This document shows, piece after piece, positions 7,327-16,303 of a stretch of 42,404 nt of DNA; positions within the stretch are counted from its first letter, which is position 1; the number at the start of each line of letters is the position of its first letter. Location of the stretch: positions 1-42,404 of the forward strand of contig JBHHZJ010000017.1 in the NCBI GenBank assembly GCA_046758005.1, read 5' to 3'. The position numbers and the translations under genes are program-made. This stretch comes from JBHHZJ01 sp046758005 (GTDB taxonomy: Bacteria > Pseudomonadota > Alphaproteobacteria > Kiloniellales > J153). Under the pieces are notes generated by a model, which was given only the letters and a program-made list of their open reading frames with translations, did no database searches and had not been told where the DNA came from.

Positions 7327-8750
7327 CGCGCCCGTCCCCTTTGCCGCGCGGCCCACAGCGCCTGGAAGGTGCGCCCCTGCGGCGCCGGAAAGTCCCGGTG
7401 CCGGGTCCAGCCGCCGGCCAGCGGCAGCGCCGCGAAGCGCCCGCGCCGCCGGCCGAGCGCGCCGAGCACACGCGCCTGCATCCCGGTCGCGAGGTGGTAC
7501 AGCGCCGGGCGCTTGGCGAGGAACGCCCAGAGCCTCAACCCGGCGCGCACCGCGGCGGGCGTCAGGTGGCGCTCGAACTCGCGCTCGCGCCAATGGCGCA
7601 TCATCCTGGGCAGAGGGATGCGCATGGGGCACACGGCCTCGCAGCGTCCGCAGAAGGTCGAGGCGTTGGGAAGATGCCCGGCCTCTTCCACGCCGATCAG
7701 CGCCGGCGTCAGCACCGCGCCGATCGGCCCGGGGTAGACCCAGCCGTAGGCATGGCCGCCGACCGCGTGGTAGACCGGGCAGTGGTTCATGCACGCGCCG
7801 CAGCGGATGCAGCGCAGGACCTCGCGCAGCTCCCCGCCGAGCATGGCCGAGCGCCCGTTGTCGAGCAGCACGACGTGGTATTGCTCCGGTCCGTCGCGAT
7901 CCCCGGGGCGTTTCGGGCCGGTGGAGACCGTGGTGTAGGTCGAGAACTCCTGCCCGGTGGCCGAGCGTGCGAGCACGCGCAGGATCGTGCTCACGTCCTC
8001 CAGCGTGGGCACCACCTTTTCCAGGCTGGCGATGACGATGTGAACCCGGGGCAGGATCTGGGTGAGGTCGCCGTTGCCCTCGTTGGTGACGATGACGGAG
8101 GAGCCGGTCTCGGCGACGAGGAAGTTCGCCCCGGTGATGCCGACGTCGGCGCCGAGAAAGCGCTCGCGCAGCACCCTGCGCGCCTCGTCGACCAGCTCGC
8201 GCGGCTCGGACAAGGAACGTTCGGGCGGGAACTGGGTGTGCTCGGCGCGGAAGTCGGCCTCGATCAGGTCCTTGGTCAGGTGTACGGCGGGGGCGATGAT
8301 GTGGCTCGGCGGCTCGTGGCGCAGCTGGATGATGTACTCGCCGAGGTCGGTCTCGACCGGCGTGATCCCGTTCGCCTCGAGGTGCTCGTTGAGCGCGATC
8401 TCCTCGGCGATCATGGATTTGCCCTTGGTCACCGTCCTCGCGCCCGCGCGGCGGCAAATGTCGAGGATCGCGGCGCGGGCCTCCTCGGCGCTCGCGCACC
8501 AGTGCACCTGCCCGCCGCCGGCCACCACCGCGGCCTCGTAGCGTTCCAGATACAGGTCGATATGGGCCAGCGTGTGGTCCTTGATGTCGCGCGCGGCGTC
8601 GCGCAGGGCTTCGAACTCGGGCAGCCGCGCCGCCGCCTTGGCGCGCTTGACGATGAAGCCCTCCTTGACGTGGGCGAGCGCGCGCCTGAGCTGCGGATCG
8701 GCGACCGCGACCTTGGCGTTGTCCTTGAAGGCGTGGGCGGTGGAGCGCAT
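7323..8750 (-). CDS. lutB: Lactate utilization iron-sulfur protein LutB
   Basis: LutB combines an N-terminal LUD domain with a ferredoxin-like C-terminal region. In this 475-residue protein the LUD landmarks TKGKSMIAEEIALN and GANFLVAETGSSVIVTNEGN are followed by clusters C314xxC317xxC320xxxC324 (CIRCGACMNHCP) and C367xxC370xxxC374 (CGRCEAVCP). It should carry electrons within the LutABC complex that oxidises L-lactate to pyruvate. ATG at 8750 lies 8 nt after lutA; the stop overlaps lutC (GTGA). No lactate permease or LutR-type regulator is visible nearby. Confidence 0.96.
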   Translation of the reverse strand: MRSTAHAFKDNAKVAVADPQLRRALAHVKEGFIVKRAKAAARLPEFEALRDAARDIKDHTLAHIDLYLERYEAAVVAGGGQVHWCASAEEARAAILDICRRAGARTVTKGKSMIAEEIALNEHLEANGITPVETDLGEYIIQLRHEPPSHIIAPAVHLTKDLIEADFRAEHTQFPPERSLSEPRELVDEARRVLRERFLGADVGITGANFLVAETGSSVIVTNEGNGDLTQILPRVHIVIASLEKVVPTLEDVSTILRVLARSATGQEFSTYTTVSTGPKRPGDRDGPEQYHVVLLDNGRSAMLGGELREVLRCIRCGACMNHCPVYHAVGGHAYGWVYPGPIGAVLTPALIGVEEAGHLPNASTFCGRCEAVCPMRIPLPRMMRHWREREFERHLTPAAVRAGLRLWAFLAKRPALYHLATGMQARVLGALGRRRGRFAALPLAGGWTRHRDFPAPQGRTFQALWAARQRGRAR

Positions 8751-8758
8751 GGCCCGGC

Positions 8759-9529
8759 TCAGCCCTCCGCGCCCTCGCCGATGGCCGGAGCGTCGGTCAT
8801 GCCGGCCAGCACCTCGGCGACGTGGCGCACGCGCACGGGCGAGCCCCGGCGCTTGAGCTTGCCCGCCATGTTCATCAGGCAGCCCAGGTCGCCGGCGAGC
8901 AGGGTCCCGGCCCCGGTCCCGTCCACACACGCCGCCTTCTCGCTCACCATGACGTTGGAGATGTCCGGGTACTTGACGCAGAACGTGCCGCCGAAGCCGC
9001 AGCACACGTCGGCGTCGGGCAGCTCGGTCAGCTCCAACCCGTCCACGGTGGCGAGCAGCGCGCGCGGCTGCGCGTGGATGCCCAGCTCGCGCAGGCCCGA
9101 GCAGGAATCGTGATAGGTGACGCTGTCCTCGTAGCGGGCGTCCACGGCGTCCACGCCGCGCGCGTCGGTGAGAAACGACACCAGCTCGTAGGTGCGCGCC
9201 GCCACGTCCTCGGCCCGCGCCGCCCACGCCGGATCGCCGGCCAGCAGGGCCGGGTAATGCTCGCGGATCATGGCCGCGCACGAACCGGACGGCGCGACCA
9301 CGTAGTCGAAGCCCTCGAAAGCCGCCACGGTGCGCCGCGCCAGGTCCTCGGCGTCGGCGCGGTCGCCGGCGTTGTAGGCCGGCTGGCCGCAACAGGTCTG
9401 CGCGCGCGGCGCCTCGACCGCGCAGCCGACGTCCTCGAGCAGCTTGACCGCGGCGAAGCCCACGCTCGGCCGGAACAGGTCGACGAGGCAGGTCACGAAC
9501 AGCCCGACGCGGACCGGCTTCTCGGACAT
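8759..9529 (-). CDS. lutA: Lactate utilization protein LutA (CCG-domain)
   Basis: LutA is the (Fe-S) oxidoreductase subunit of the LutABC complex. The 256-residue protein contains two cysteine-rich CCG motifs, TCCGQPAYN and CCGFGGTFC, with the partner cysteines in VTCLVD, SGSCAAM, HDSCSG and DLGCLMN. The related GlcF/HdrB family binds clusters through this motif. The start at 9529 is preceded by AAAGAG and fits the family beginning RVGLFVTCLVD. It heads the lutABC-smr run; 95 bp separate it from mltA upstream, so a promoter may lie there. Confidence 0.95.
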   Translation of the reverse strand: MSEKPVRVGLFVTCLVDLFRPSVGFAAVKLLEDVGCAVEAPRAQTCCGQPAYNAGDRADAEDLARRTVAAFEGFDYVVAPSGSCAAMIREHYPALLAGDPAWAARAEDVAARTYELVSFLTDARGVDAVDARYEDSVTYHDSCSGLRELGIHAQPRALLATVDGLELTELPDADVCCGFGGTFCVKYPDISNVMVSEKAACVDGTGAGTLLAGDLGCLMNMAGKLKRRGSPVRVRHVAEVLAGMTDAPAIGEGAEG

Positions 9530-9624
9530 GCGGTGAACTCTTTCTCGCGAAAAGCGCCAAAGCACGGCGCGTCCCGCCCGCGATAATGCAAGGCGCGCGG
9601 GAAAGCAAGCGCGCCGGGCGCGGT

Positions 9625-10860
9625 TCAGCTCGTGGCCTTGCGCCGCTCGGCGACCGACCTGGGCAGCAGGATGTAGAAACGGCCCTCCTGCTTCATGCGC
9701 CCGGCCTGCTCCAGCGCCGGCTCGCCCGAGCCCCAGAAGAAGTCGGCGCGCAGCGGCCCCTTGATCGCCGCGCCCGCATCCTGCGCGACCATGAGGCGGC
9801 GCAGCGGCCGCTTTCCGCCCGGCCAGGTGGTGTCGAGGAAAACCGGAACGCCGAGCGGCAGGAAGCGCGGGTCGACCGCCAGGCTGCGCCCGGCGGTGAG
9901 CGCGACCCCTTGCGCGCCGATGGGCCCTTCGCCGTCGATCCAGCGGAAGAAGATGTAGCGCGCGTTGCGCACCATGATCCGCTCCGCCTCCTCCGGGTGG
10001 GCGCGCAGCCAAGCGCGGATGCCCTGCATGGAGGCCTGCTCGCGCGGCACCTTGCCCTCGTCTATGAGGGCCCGCCCGATGCCGGTGAAGTCGTGGCCGT
10101 TGGAAGCGGCGAAGCCGATGCGGCGCTCGGAGCCATCGGGGAACCGCACCCTGCCGGAGCCCTGGATGTGGAGGAAGAACACGTCGACCGGGTCCTTGGC
10201 CCAGAGCAGCTCCAGGTTGCGCCCGCCGAGCCCGCCGCGGTCGATATCCTTGCGCGTGAGATAGGGCAGAAGGCGGCCGTCCTCGACCCGGCCGACGACG
10301 CGCCGGCCGCGCAGTTCGGACGCGAACAGGCCGAGGTCGGCGATGACCAGGTCGTCGGGCCGGCCGTAGACCGGAATGCGGTACTCGGCGCCGGGGAACA
10401 GCGCGCCCTCGAGTTCGGCCTCGTAATACCCGGTGATCAGGCCTCCCTCGCGGTCGTTGTTCGTGGCCTTGAACGGCGCGAACCACGTCTCGAGCGCGGC
10501 CCGCGCGCCCGCCTCGTCGCCCGCCCGCAGTCCCGCGAGCGCCGCGCAGGGTGCCCGCCAGTCCGCCACCCTACCGGCGAGCCCGTCGCCGCCGTTGCCG
10601 TAGGCGCGGCCGTCGGGCTGCCCGTCGAGCCGGGCGCAGGACCGGACCAGCGCCGGCAGCGCCTCGCCCACCGCGTCCTCGCGCCAGCCGGGCACGGCGT
10701 CGAAACTCACCGGGGTGAGCACCAGGCGCGCGGGCAGCTCGGGCGGCACCTTCTTCTCGCAGCCGACCAGGGCCGCGACCAATAGCCACGGCAGCAACAG
10801 CCGCAAGACGCCCGCGGTCGCCCCGCGGCGCGCGCGTGCGTTTGCGATTCGTTGAGACAT
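9625..10860 (-). CDS. mltA: Membrane-bound lytic murein transglycosylase A (MltA)
   Basis: MltA cleaves peptidoglycan glycan strands to 1,6-anhydromuropeptides from the outer membrane. This 411-residue lipoprotein starts with a basic N-terminus and a hydrophobic stretch ending in lipobox LVGC (Cys34). The MltA core shows GLITGYYEAELEG and DVFFLHIQGSGRV, and the C-terminal 3D domain carries the three aspartates pattern around LDTTWP, AQDAGAAIKG and RADFFWG, with the presumed catalytic Asp in AQDAG. It lies 94 bp downstream of the Tim44-like gene on the same strand, a pairing I recall in alphaproteobacteria. Confidence 0.95.
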   Translation of the reverse strand: MSQRIANARARRGATAGVLRLLLPWLLVAALVGCEKKVPPELPARLVLTPVSFDAVPGWREDAVGEALPALVRSCARLDGQPDGRAYGNGGDGLAGRVADWRAPCAALAGLRAGDEAGARAALETWFAPFKATNNDREGGLITGYYEAELEGALFPGAEYRIPVYGRPDDLVIADLGLFASELRGRRVVGRVEDGRLLPYLTRKDIDRGGLGGRNLELLWAKDPVDVFFLHIQGSGRVRFPDGSERRIGFAASNGHDFTGIGRALIDEGKVPREQASMQGIRAWLRAHPEEAERIMVRNARYIFFRWIDGEGPIGAQGVALTAGRSLAVDPRFLPLGVPVFLDTTWPGGKRPLRRLMVAQDAGAAIKGPLRADFFWGSGEPALEQAGRMKQEGRFYILLPRSVAERRKATS

Positions 10861-10954
10861 AGCGCGCCCGTCGCCGAATGAGACCCGACTCGCGGACCAC
10901 TTATACCGGGTCCGGAAGCGCGGGTCTTCCCGCCTCGTACGCGGGCCGGCGCGC

Positions 10955-11674
10955 TCAGTTGGGGCTTTGCGTGGCGACCAGGGTCCAGTTCGGGTCGCGG
11001 CTGCGCGTGTTGCGGGCAAAGGTCCAGATATCGGTGATCTTGGTGACCTGATTGGGGTCGCCGTCCACGACGTTGCCGTCCTGGTCGCGCACGACGTTGA
11101 TCTGTTGGGAAACGAACTTGACGGTGACGAAGGCGGTGCGGCCCTGCAGCTCGGCCTCGACGATAGCGGCCTCGTCGGTTCCGACCAGGGTCGTCTCCAG
11201 CGTGTGCCCGGCCTTCTGCCGCTCCTCGATTGCGCCGGCGAATTCGTCGTAGACGTCGTTGGACAAGAGCGGGCGCAGCGCCCGCTTCTCGCCCTGGGCA
11301 TAGGCGGAGACGGTCATCTCGAAGGCGGCGCGCGCGCCGCTCAGGAACTGCTCCTCGTCGAAGTTCTTGTCGGCGAGCTTGATCTGGGTCAGCCCGGCGG
11401 CGACCGGCGCCAGCTCCTCGCCCTCGGCGGCCGCGGCCGGGGCTTCTTCCCCCTCCTCGCCAGGCTCGCCGCCCTTGCCAGACGCGGAGCGGTCGGGTAG
11501 GGGAATGACCTTTTCGTCCTCGGCCGGCTCGCCCTTGCGTTTGCCGAGGCGGTCATAGTTGGGTCGCTTCTCATGGCCGGTGCGCTTGCCCAGCACGCTG
11601 CGCAGCCGCAGCACGAAGAACGCCGCGATCGCAGCGAAAAGGACGATGTCGAGAAACTGGAAACCGTCGCTCAT
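10955..11674 (-). CDS. Tim44/TimA-like inner-membrane protein
   Basis: This 239-residue protein has an N-terminal membrane segment (about 8-24, FLDIVLFAAIAAFFVLRL), a charged low-complexity linker rich in Glu, Ala and Gly (about 40-95), and a C-terminal Tim44-like domain (FDEEQFLSGARAAFEMTVSAYAQGEKRALRPLLSNDVYDEF ... DIWTFARNTRSRDPNWTLVAT). Mitochondrial Tim44 tethers Hsp70 to the import channel; the bacterial relatives (TimA) are anchored to the inner membrane and less well characterised. It is divergent from fxsA and close to secB, a protein-export neighbourhood. Confidence 0.93.
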   Translation of the reverse strand: MSDGFQFLDIVLFAAIAAFFVLRLRSVLGKRTGHEKRPNYDRLGKRKGEPAEDEKVIPLPDRSASGKGGEPGEEGEEAPAAAAEGEELAPVAAGLTQIKLADKNFDEEQFLSGARAAFEMTVSAYAQGEKRALRPLLSNDVYDEFAGAIEERQKAGHTLETTLVGTDEAAIVEAELQGRTAFVTVKFVSQQINVVRDQDGNVVDGDPNQVTKITDIWTFARNTRSRDPNWTLVATQSPN

Positions 11675-11834
11675 GAGCCGTGTCCGTCCATCCAGGCCGC
11701 ATGCGATGGCGGACGCCGCAAGAAAACCTCCGGCGTCCGGATTCCCCTGAACGCCGGCCGGATGACCTGTGCGGGCCTTGCGGATGCGCGCCCTTACACA
11801 AAGTAAATAGGGAACCGCCGGGAAAAGAGCAAGC

Positions 11835-12338
11835 ATGGGTATCCTTCTTCTGGCCGCCTTCATCGGCGTGCCGCTCCTGGAAATCGCCGTTTTCATCGAG
11901 GTCGGGGGTGCGATCGGCCTGTGGTCCACGCTCGGCCTGGTCGTATTCACTGCCGTCCTGGGCACCTGGCAGTTGCGCGCCCAGGGCTTGGCTACGCTGG
12001 CCCGCGCCCGGGCGCAGATCGACCGCGGCGCGCTGCCCGCGCGCGAGCTGTTCGACGGCGCCTGCCTGCTGATCGCCGGGGCCTTGCTCCTGACTCCCGG
12101 GTTCGTCACCGATTCGGTCGGTTTCCTGCTGTTCCTGCCGCCGGTGCGGGATCTGCTGCGCGACCTCCTCGGCCGCCACATGAAGGGCCGGATGGAGACC
12201 CGGGTCTTCGTCGACGGAGAGGAGGTGGTCCCCGGGCCCGGTCCCACGATCGACGCCGAATACCGCGACGTGACCGGGACCGCCGAGCCCGGCGAGCCGC
12301 CCCGGCGTCCGACCCGGCGGCGGAGGCTGCTCCGGTGA
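11835..12338 (+). CDS. fxsA: FxsA family membrane protein
   Basis: FxsA-type proteins are small inner-membrane proteins; E. coli FxsA modulates phage T7 exclusion by the F plasmid, and no general function is established. The 167-residue product has hydrophobic segments at about 3-20, 26-44 and 75-105 and the family motif LLIAGALLLTPGFVTDSVGFLLFLPPVR, then a hydrophilic tail ending in arginines. AAAGAG precedes the ATG. It is divergent from the Tim44-like gene over 160 bp and overlaps the next gene (GTGA). Confidence 0.93.
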   Translation: MGILLLAAFIGVPLLEIAVFIEVGGAIGLWSTLGLVVFTAVLGTWQLRAQGLATLARARAQIDRGALPARELFDGACLLIAGALLLTPGFVTDSVGFLLFLPPVRDLLRDLLGRHMKGRMETRVFVDGEEVVPGPGPTIDAEYRDVTGTAEPGEPPRRPTRRRRLLR

Positions 12339-12862
12339 TCCTGGTGCGCCATGGCCAGTCGCGCTTCAACGTGGTTTACGGCGCCACGCGGCAGGATCCG
12401 GGGATCGTCGATCCGGGCCTGACCGAGGAAGGCGTGCGCCAGTCCGAAGAGGTCGCCGAACTCCTCGCCACGCGGGACGTGCGGCGCATCCTGGCGAGCC
12501 CCTACACCCGCACGCTGCACACCGCGGAGATCCTGGCCGAGCGGCTCGGCCTGTCGGTGGCGATCGAGCCGCTGGTGCGCGAGCGCGCGTTCTTCGTCTG
12601 CGACATCGGCTCGCCGCGCTCGGATCTGGCGGCGCGCTGGCCGGCGTTCGACTTCGGCGACCTGCCCGAGCGCTGGTGGCCGGAGCCGGAAGAGGCGGAG
12701 CACCAATTGCTGGCGCGCTGCGCCGCCTTTCGCGCCGTCATGGCCGCGACCGCGGACTGGCCGCACGTGGTCGTGGTCTCGCACTGGGGGTTCATCCGCG
12801 GCCTCACCGGCCAGGCCGTGGGCAACGGCGCCGTATTGCCGTTCCGCCCGATCGCCGACTAG
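12335..12862 (+). CDS. Histidine phosphatase (phosphoglycerate mutase-like) family protein
   Basis: This 175-residue protein starts with GTG at 12335 inside the fxsA stop (GTGA), with GGAGG upstream. The catalytic phosphohistidine lies in VRHGQS (His6), Arg in LASPYTRTLHTAE, and the second His in VVVSHWGFIRGL, the full histidine-phosphatase signature. Whether it acts on a sugar phosphate, a protein or another substrate cannot be told. Translational coupling with fxsA and position before secB are the only functional hints. Confidence 0.9.
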   Translation: MILVRHGQSRFNVVYGATRQDPGIVDPGLTEEGVRQSEEVAELLATRDVRRILASPYTRTLHTAEILAERLGLSVAIEPLVRERAFFVCDIGSPRSDLAARWPAFDFGDLPERWWPEPEEAEHQLLARCAAFRAVMAATADWPHVVVVSHWGFIRGLTGQAVGNGAVLPFRPIAD

Positions 12863-12875
12863 CCGCCGGCCGGCG

Positions 12876-12901
12876 CGCCGTCCCGGTTGTGCCGGGCGGC
12901 G
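12876..12901 (+). terminator. Hairpin before secB, possible transcript end
   Basis: CCCGG (12882-12886) and CCGGG (12892-12896) pair around TTGTG and are extended by CGCC/GGCG (12876-12879 with 12898-12901) past a small internal mismatch. It lies 14 bp after the phosphatase stop. There is no T-tract, so termination is only a possibility at this GC content. Confidence 0.22.
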
Positions 12902-12942
12902 AACCGTGATAGCCAAACCGCCGCCCAAGCCGGGAGCACGCC

Positions 12943-13422
12943 ATGGCCGAGACCTCGGGCGAGCAGCCGCTCGTCATCAACACGCAGTACATCAAGGATC
13001 TGTCGTTCGAGAACCCGAACGCGCCGGAGGTCTTCGCCGCGTTCGCCGAGACGCCGCCCGACGTCAACGTCAACATCGACGTAACCTCCGCGCACCTGGG
13101 CGAGCGGACCTATGAGGTGGTCCTGAGCTTCCGCGTCGGGGCGACGACGGCGGACCAGGCGGCCTTCCTCATCGAGCTCGATTACGCCGGCATCGCCACC
13201 ATCGCCGACTCCGTTCCCGAGGCGGAGCTCGAGCCTCTCCTGCTCAGCGAGACGCCGCGTCATCTTTTCCCCTTCGCGCGCAGCACGCTCGCCGCGGTGA
13301 CGCGCGATGGCGGCTTTCCGCCCCTGGTCGTCAATCCGATCGACTTCGAGCAGTTCTACCTGCGCCACAAAAAGGGCACCTTGCGAACCGCCGAGGCAAA
13401 AGCAGCCGCGCCGGGAAGCTGA
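12943..13422 (+). CDS. secB: Protein-export chaperone SecB
   Basis: SecB keeps preproteins unfolded and hands them to SecA at the Sec translocon. The 159-residue product matches the family throughout: INTQYIKDLSFENPNAPEVF, NVNIDVTSAHLGERTYEVVLSFRV, the acidic SecA-contact patch around FLIELDYAG, and the C-terminal NPIDFEQFYLRH. GGGAG precedes the ATG. It converges on dnaQ with only 24 bp between stops. Confidence 0.97.
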   Translation: MAETSGEQPLVINTQYIKDLSFENPNAPEVFAAFAETPPDVNVNIDVTSAHLGERTYEVVLSFRVGATTADQAAFLIELDYAGIATIADSVPEAELEPLLLSETPRHLFPFARSTLAAVTRDGGFPPLVVNPIDFEQFYLRHKKGTLRTAEAKAAAPGS

Positions 13423-13446
13423 ACCGACGCGCCCATCCCCCGGCGG

Positions 13447-14121
13447 TCACCGGCGCCAGATCGGGTCTTTGATCTTCCCGAGCAGGGCCTCGTGGGCCCC
13501 GATCTCCTCCTGCGTCGGCGCGTGCGGCCTGGGTGGACGTACCGGGCGACGCTCCGCGGGCTGTGCCTGGCCGCCGGCGCCACGGACCTGGCCGAGGTCG
13601 AAGCCCGGCTGCCGGCCGCCGCGCAGCTCGAGGTAGACGTCGGCGAGCAGCTGGCAGTCGAGCAGCGCGCCGTGCAGCGTGCGCGCCGAGGTGTCGATCT
13701 CGAAGCGGCGGCACAGCGCGTCCAGACTCACCTGTGCCCCCGGAAAACGCTGGCGCGCCAACGCAACGGTGTCGACCGCGCGCGCGGGGTCGAGCGGCGG
13801 CCGGCCCACGCGCGCGAGTTCCGCGTTGAGAAACCGCAGATCGAACTGGGCGTTGTGGATCACGAGCGGAGCGTCGTCGATGAACGCCAGGAACTCTTCG
13901 ACGATCTGCCCGAAGGGCGGGTGGCGGGCCAGGAACTCGGCCGTCAGGCCGTGCACGCTCTGGGCATCCGCCGGCATGTCCCGCTCCGGGTTGACGTATT
14001 TGCGGAAGTGCCTGCCGGTCGGCACGCAGTACATGAGCTCGAGGCAGGCGACCTCGACGATCCGGTGGCCGGCCTCCGGGTCGAGCCCCGTGGTCTCCGT
14101 ATCGAGCACGATCTCACGCAT
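13447..14121 (-). CDS. dnaQ: DNA polymerase III epsilon (proofreading) subunit DnaQ
   Basis: DnaQ is the 3'-5' exonuclease of the replicative polymerase core. The 224-residue protein has the DEDDh exonuclease motifs: VLDTETTGLD (D7, E9), VIHNAQFDLRFLNAEL, and ARTLHGALLDCQLLADVYLEL with the catalytic His and Asp. A flexible Pro/Arg-rich linker leads to the C-terminal tail that normally contacts the alpha subunit. The ATG at 14121 overlaps the coaE stop by 8 bp, and it is the last gene of the ppsR-maf-aroE-coaE-dnaQ series. Confidence 0.96.
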   Translation of the reverse strand: MREIVLDTETTGLDPEAGHRIVEVACLELMYCVPTGRHFRKYVNPERDMPADAQSVHGLTAEFLARHPPFGQIVEEFLAFIDDAPLVIHNAQFDLRFLNAELARVGRPPLDPARAVDTVALARQRFPGAQVSLDALCRRFEIDTSARTLHGALLDCQLLADVYLELRGGRQPGFDLGQVRGAGGQAQPAERRPVRPPRPHAPTQEEIGAHEALLGKIKDPIWRR

Positions 14122-14806
14122 GGCGTCCCGGGCAGCGTCGGCGGGCGGGTCCCTGCAACGGCCACGCGCGGCGGCGGGGCCGCCGACGCGGGCTAGCGCG
14201 CAGCAGTCTGACCACCACACGCAGCTGGCGCAAGGTCTCGCGCCTGCTCAAACCGGTCTTGACGACGAAATCGGCGCGCCGCCGCTTGAGCCGGTCGGGC
14301 ATCTGCTTGGCGCGGATGGCGCGGAAGCGCGCCGCCGTCATCCCGGGCCGAGCGAGCACGCGCGCGCGCTGCACGAATTCCGGTGCGCTCACCACGATCA
14401 CGGCGTCGCACATGGCCTCCCCGCCGGTCTCGAAAAGCAGGGGAATGTCGAGCACCGCGAGGCGCCGCCGCTGCCGCGCCGCAATCTTCAGGAACCGCCG
14501 CGCGGAGTGCCGCACCAGCGGATGCAGGATCGCCTCCAGCCGCCGCAGCGCCTCGGCGTTCTCGAACACGCGTGCGCCGAGCTTCTTGCGATCTATGGCG
14601 CCGCGCCACGTGACGCCGGAAAACGCGGCCTTCACCGGCTTGACCGCCGCCCCGCCCTGAGCGAGCAGCCGGTGCACCGCCGCGTCGGCGTCGTGCAGCG
14701 GCAGACCCATGCGGCGAAGCATGCCCGCCGCCGTGGATTTGCCCATGCCGACCGAGCCGGTGAGCCCGATGACAATCGGCGGAATGCGGCGCGCGCGCAA
14801 CGACAT
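14114..14806 (-). CDS. coaE: Dephospho-CoA kinase CoaE
   Basis: CoaE phosphorylates the 3'-hydroxyl of dephospho-CoA, the last step of CoA synthesis. The 230-residue protein has the P-loop GSVGMGKS (17-24), DADAAVHRLL, and the lid motif RFRAIRAKQMPDRLKRRRADFVVKT. The start at 14806 fits the family beginning IPPIVIGLTGSVG. The last 30 or so residues form an Arg-rich extension (RRRPRRRAWPLQGPARRR) that is longer than the usual about 200-residue family; it overlaps the dnaQ start, so it may simply be read-through into the next gene's start region. Confidence 0.95.
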   Translation of the reverse strand: MSLRARRIPPIVIGLTGSVGMGKSTAAGMLRRMGLPLHDADAAVHRLLAQGGAAVKPVKAAFSGVTWRGAIDRKKLGARVFENAEALRRLEAILHPLVRHSARRFLKIAARQRRRLAVLDIPLLFETGGEAMCDAVIVVSAPEFVQRARVLARPGMTAARFRAIRAKQMPDRLKRRRADFVVKTGLSRRETLRQLRVVVRLLRASPRRRPRRRAWPLQGPARRRCPGRHA

Positions 14807-14822
14807 CTCGGCCGCCCGGGGA

Positions 14823-15659
14823 TTACCCCGTGGCAACGAATTCGCGCAGCTCCGGCGTCACCTCCGGCGCCACGCCGAACCACGCCGCGAATCCCGGCCG
14901 GGCCTGGTGCAGCAGCATGCCGAGCCCGTCGACCACCGGGTTGCCGCGCGCGCGGGCCCGGCCCAGCAGCGATGTCTCCAACGGCGTGTAGACGAGATCG
15001 GTGACCAGCGCTCTGGGCGGCAATCGTTCCAGCGCCAAGTCGAGCTCGGGCTGGCCCCTCATGCCCAGACTCGTCGTGTTGACCAGCAAGGCGATGTCCG
15101 CCGCCGCGTCCGCGCGCCGCTCCCACGGCACGACGGTGAGCCGCCCGTCCAGCGCCGCAGCCAACGCCTCGGCGCGGTGGGCCGTGCGATTGCCGAGGCG
15201 GATCTCCGGCGCGCCGGCCTCACACAGCGCCGCCACGATGGCCCGCGCCGCGCCGCCGGCACCGAGGACGAGCGCCGGGCCCGTAGCGGCGCTCCAGCCT
15301 GGCGCATTCTGGCGCAGATTTTCGAGGAACCCGAACCCGTCCGTATTGCTGCCCTTCACTCGGCCGTCCTCGAAGACGATCGTATTGACCGCGCCGATTC
15401 GTTGCGCAAGCGGATCGATGTCGTCGCAGACCTGGAGCGCGGCCTCCTTGTGCGGCAGGGTGAGGTTGACCCCACGGAAGCCCATGTCGGCAAGGCAGCG
15501 GATCGCAGCCGGGAACCGCTCCGGTCGTACCGGGAGCGGAACGAAGGCTCCATCGATGCCGTATCGCTCGAGCCAATAGCCGTGCAGACGCGGCGAGCGC
15601 GAATGAGCGACCGGCCAGCCCATGACGCCGGCCAGCTTGGCACTGCCGGAGAGGATCAT
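14823..15659 (-). CDS. aroE: Shikimate dehydrogenase AroE
   Basis: AroE reduces 3-dehydroshikimate to shikimate with NADPH in aromatic amino acid synthesis. The 278-residue protein shows the substrate-binding HSRSPRLHGYW and NLTLPHKEAAL (catalytic Lys), the NADP loop GAGGAARAI with following LGNRTAHRAEAL, and NTTSLGM and DLVYTPLETSLL. The ATG at 15659 overlaps the maf stop as ATGA. coaE follows after 16 nt. Confidence 0.97.
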   Translation of the reverse strand: MILSGSAKLAGVMGWPVAHSRSPRLHGYWLERYGIDGAFVPLPVRPERFPAAIRCLADMGFRGVNLTLPHKEAALQVCDDIDPLAQRIGAVNTIVFEDGRVKGSNTDGFGFLENLRQNAPGWSAATGPALVLGAGGAARAIVAALCEAGAPEIRLGNRTAHRAEALAAALDGRLTVVPWERRADAAADIALLVNTTSLGMRGQPELDLALERLPPRALVTDLVYTPLETSLLGRARARGNPVVDGLGMLLHQARPGFAAWFGVAPEVTPELREFVATG

Positions 15660-16303
15660 TGCGGCACGAGCCCGTGTTCGCGCAGGAAGCCGAGCAGCGG
15701 AATGAGCGGCAGGCCGAGAACCGTGAAGTGGTCCCCCTCGATCCCCGTGAAGAGCTGCGCCCCCAAGCCCTCGAGTTGATAGGCGCCGACCGAGGCGCAC
15801 GCCGCCTCGCCGGCCGCATCCAGATATTGCGCGATGAAGGAGTCGCTGAGCGGCCGCATCGTCAGGCGCGCCACATCCGTATGATGCCACAGGCGTGCGC
15901 CATCGCGTACCGCACACACCGCGGTCACCAGCGCGTGGCTCCGACCCCTCAATGCGCGCAGATGGGCCGCGGCCTGCTCATGATCGCTCGGCTTTTCGAA
16001 CCACATGCCGTCGCATTCGAGGATCTGGTCCGCGCCGATGACGAGCGCGCGGGCGTGCCTGCGCGCCACGCGCTGGGCCTTCAGCTCGGCCAAAGTCTCC
16101 GCGGCCTGGGCCGCCGTCGCGCCCGCCACGCGCAACGAGGCTTTGACCTCGGCCTCATCGATCCGGGCCGGCTCCACATGCACCGCCACTCCGGCTCGCA
16201 CGAGCATCTTCAGCCGGGCACGACTCGCTGAAGCCAACACAATCTCGCCCGGCTCGGCCCCACCGAGGCGCGCCCTGCGCGGGGGCCGGCGTGGCCTGCT
16301 CAC
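15656..16303 (-). CDS. maf: Maf-family nucleoside triphosphate pyrophosphatase
   Basis: Maf proteins hydrolyse non-canonical or canonical nucleoside triphosphates to monophosphates, preventing misincorporation and affecting division in some bacteria. The family begin motif is IVLASASRARLKML, followed by VIGADQILECDG (catalytic Asp) and SVGAYQLEGLGAQLF...EGDHFTVLGLPL. The 215-residue product starts with GTG at 16303, overlapping the ppsR stop as GTGA; this leaves a short Arg-rich N-terminus before the conserved part. No ATG is available nearer to the conserved part. Which Maf subtype (dTTP/UTP or 7-methyl-GTP) I cannot say. Confidence 0.94.
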   Translation of the reverse strand: MSRPRRPPRRARLGGAEPGEIVLASASRARLKMLVRAGVAVHVEPARIDEAEVKASLRVAGATAAQAAETLAELKAQRVARRHARALVIGADQILECDGMWFEKPSDHEQAAAHLRALRGRSHALVTAVCAVRDGARLWHHTDVARLTMRPLSDSFIAQYLDAAGEAACASVGAYQLEGLGAQLFTGIEGDHFTVLGLPLIPLLGFLREHGLVPQ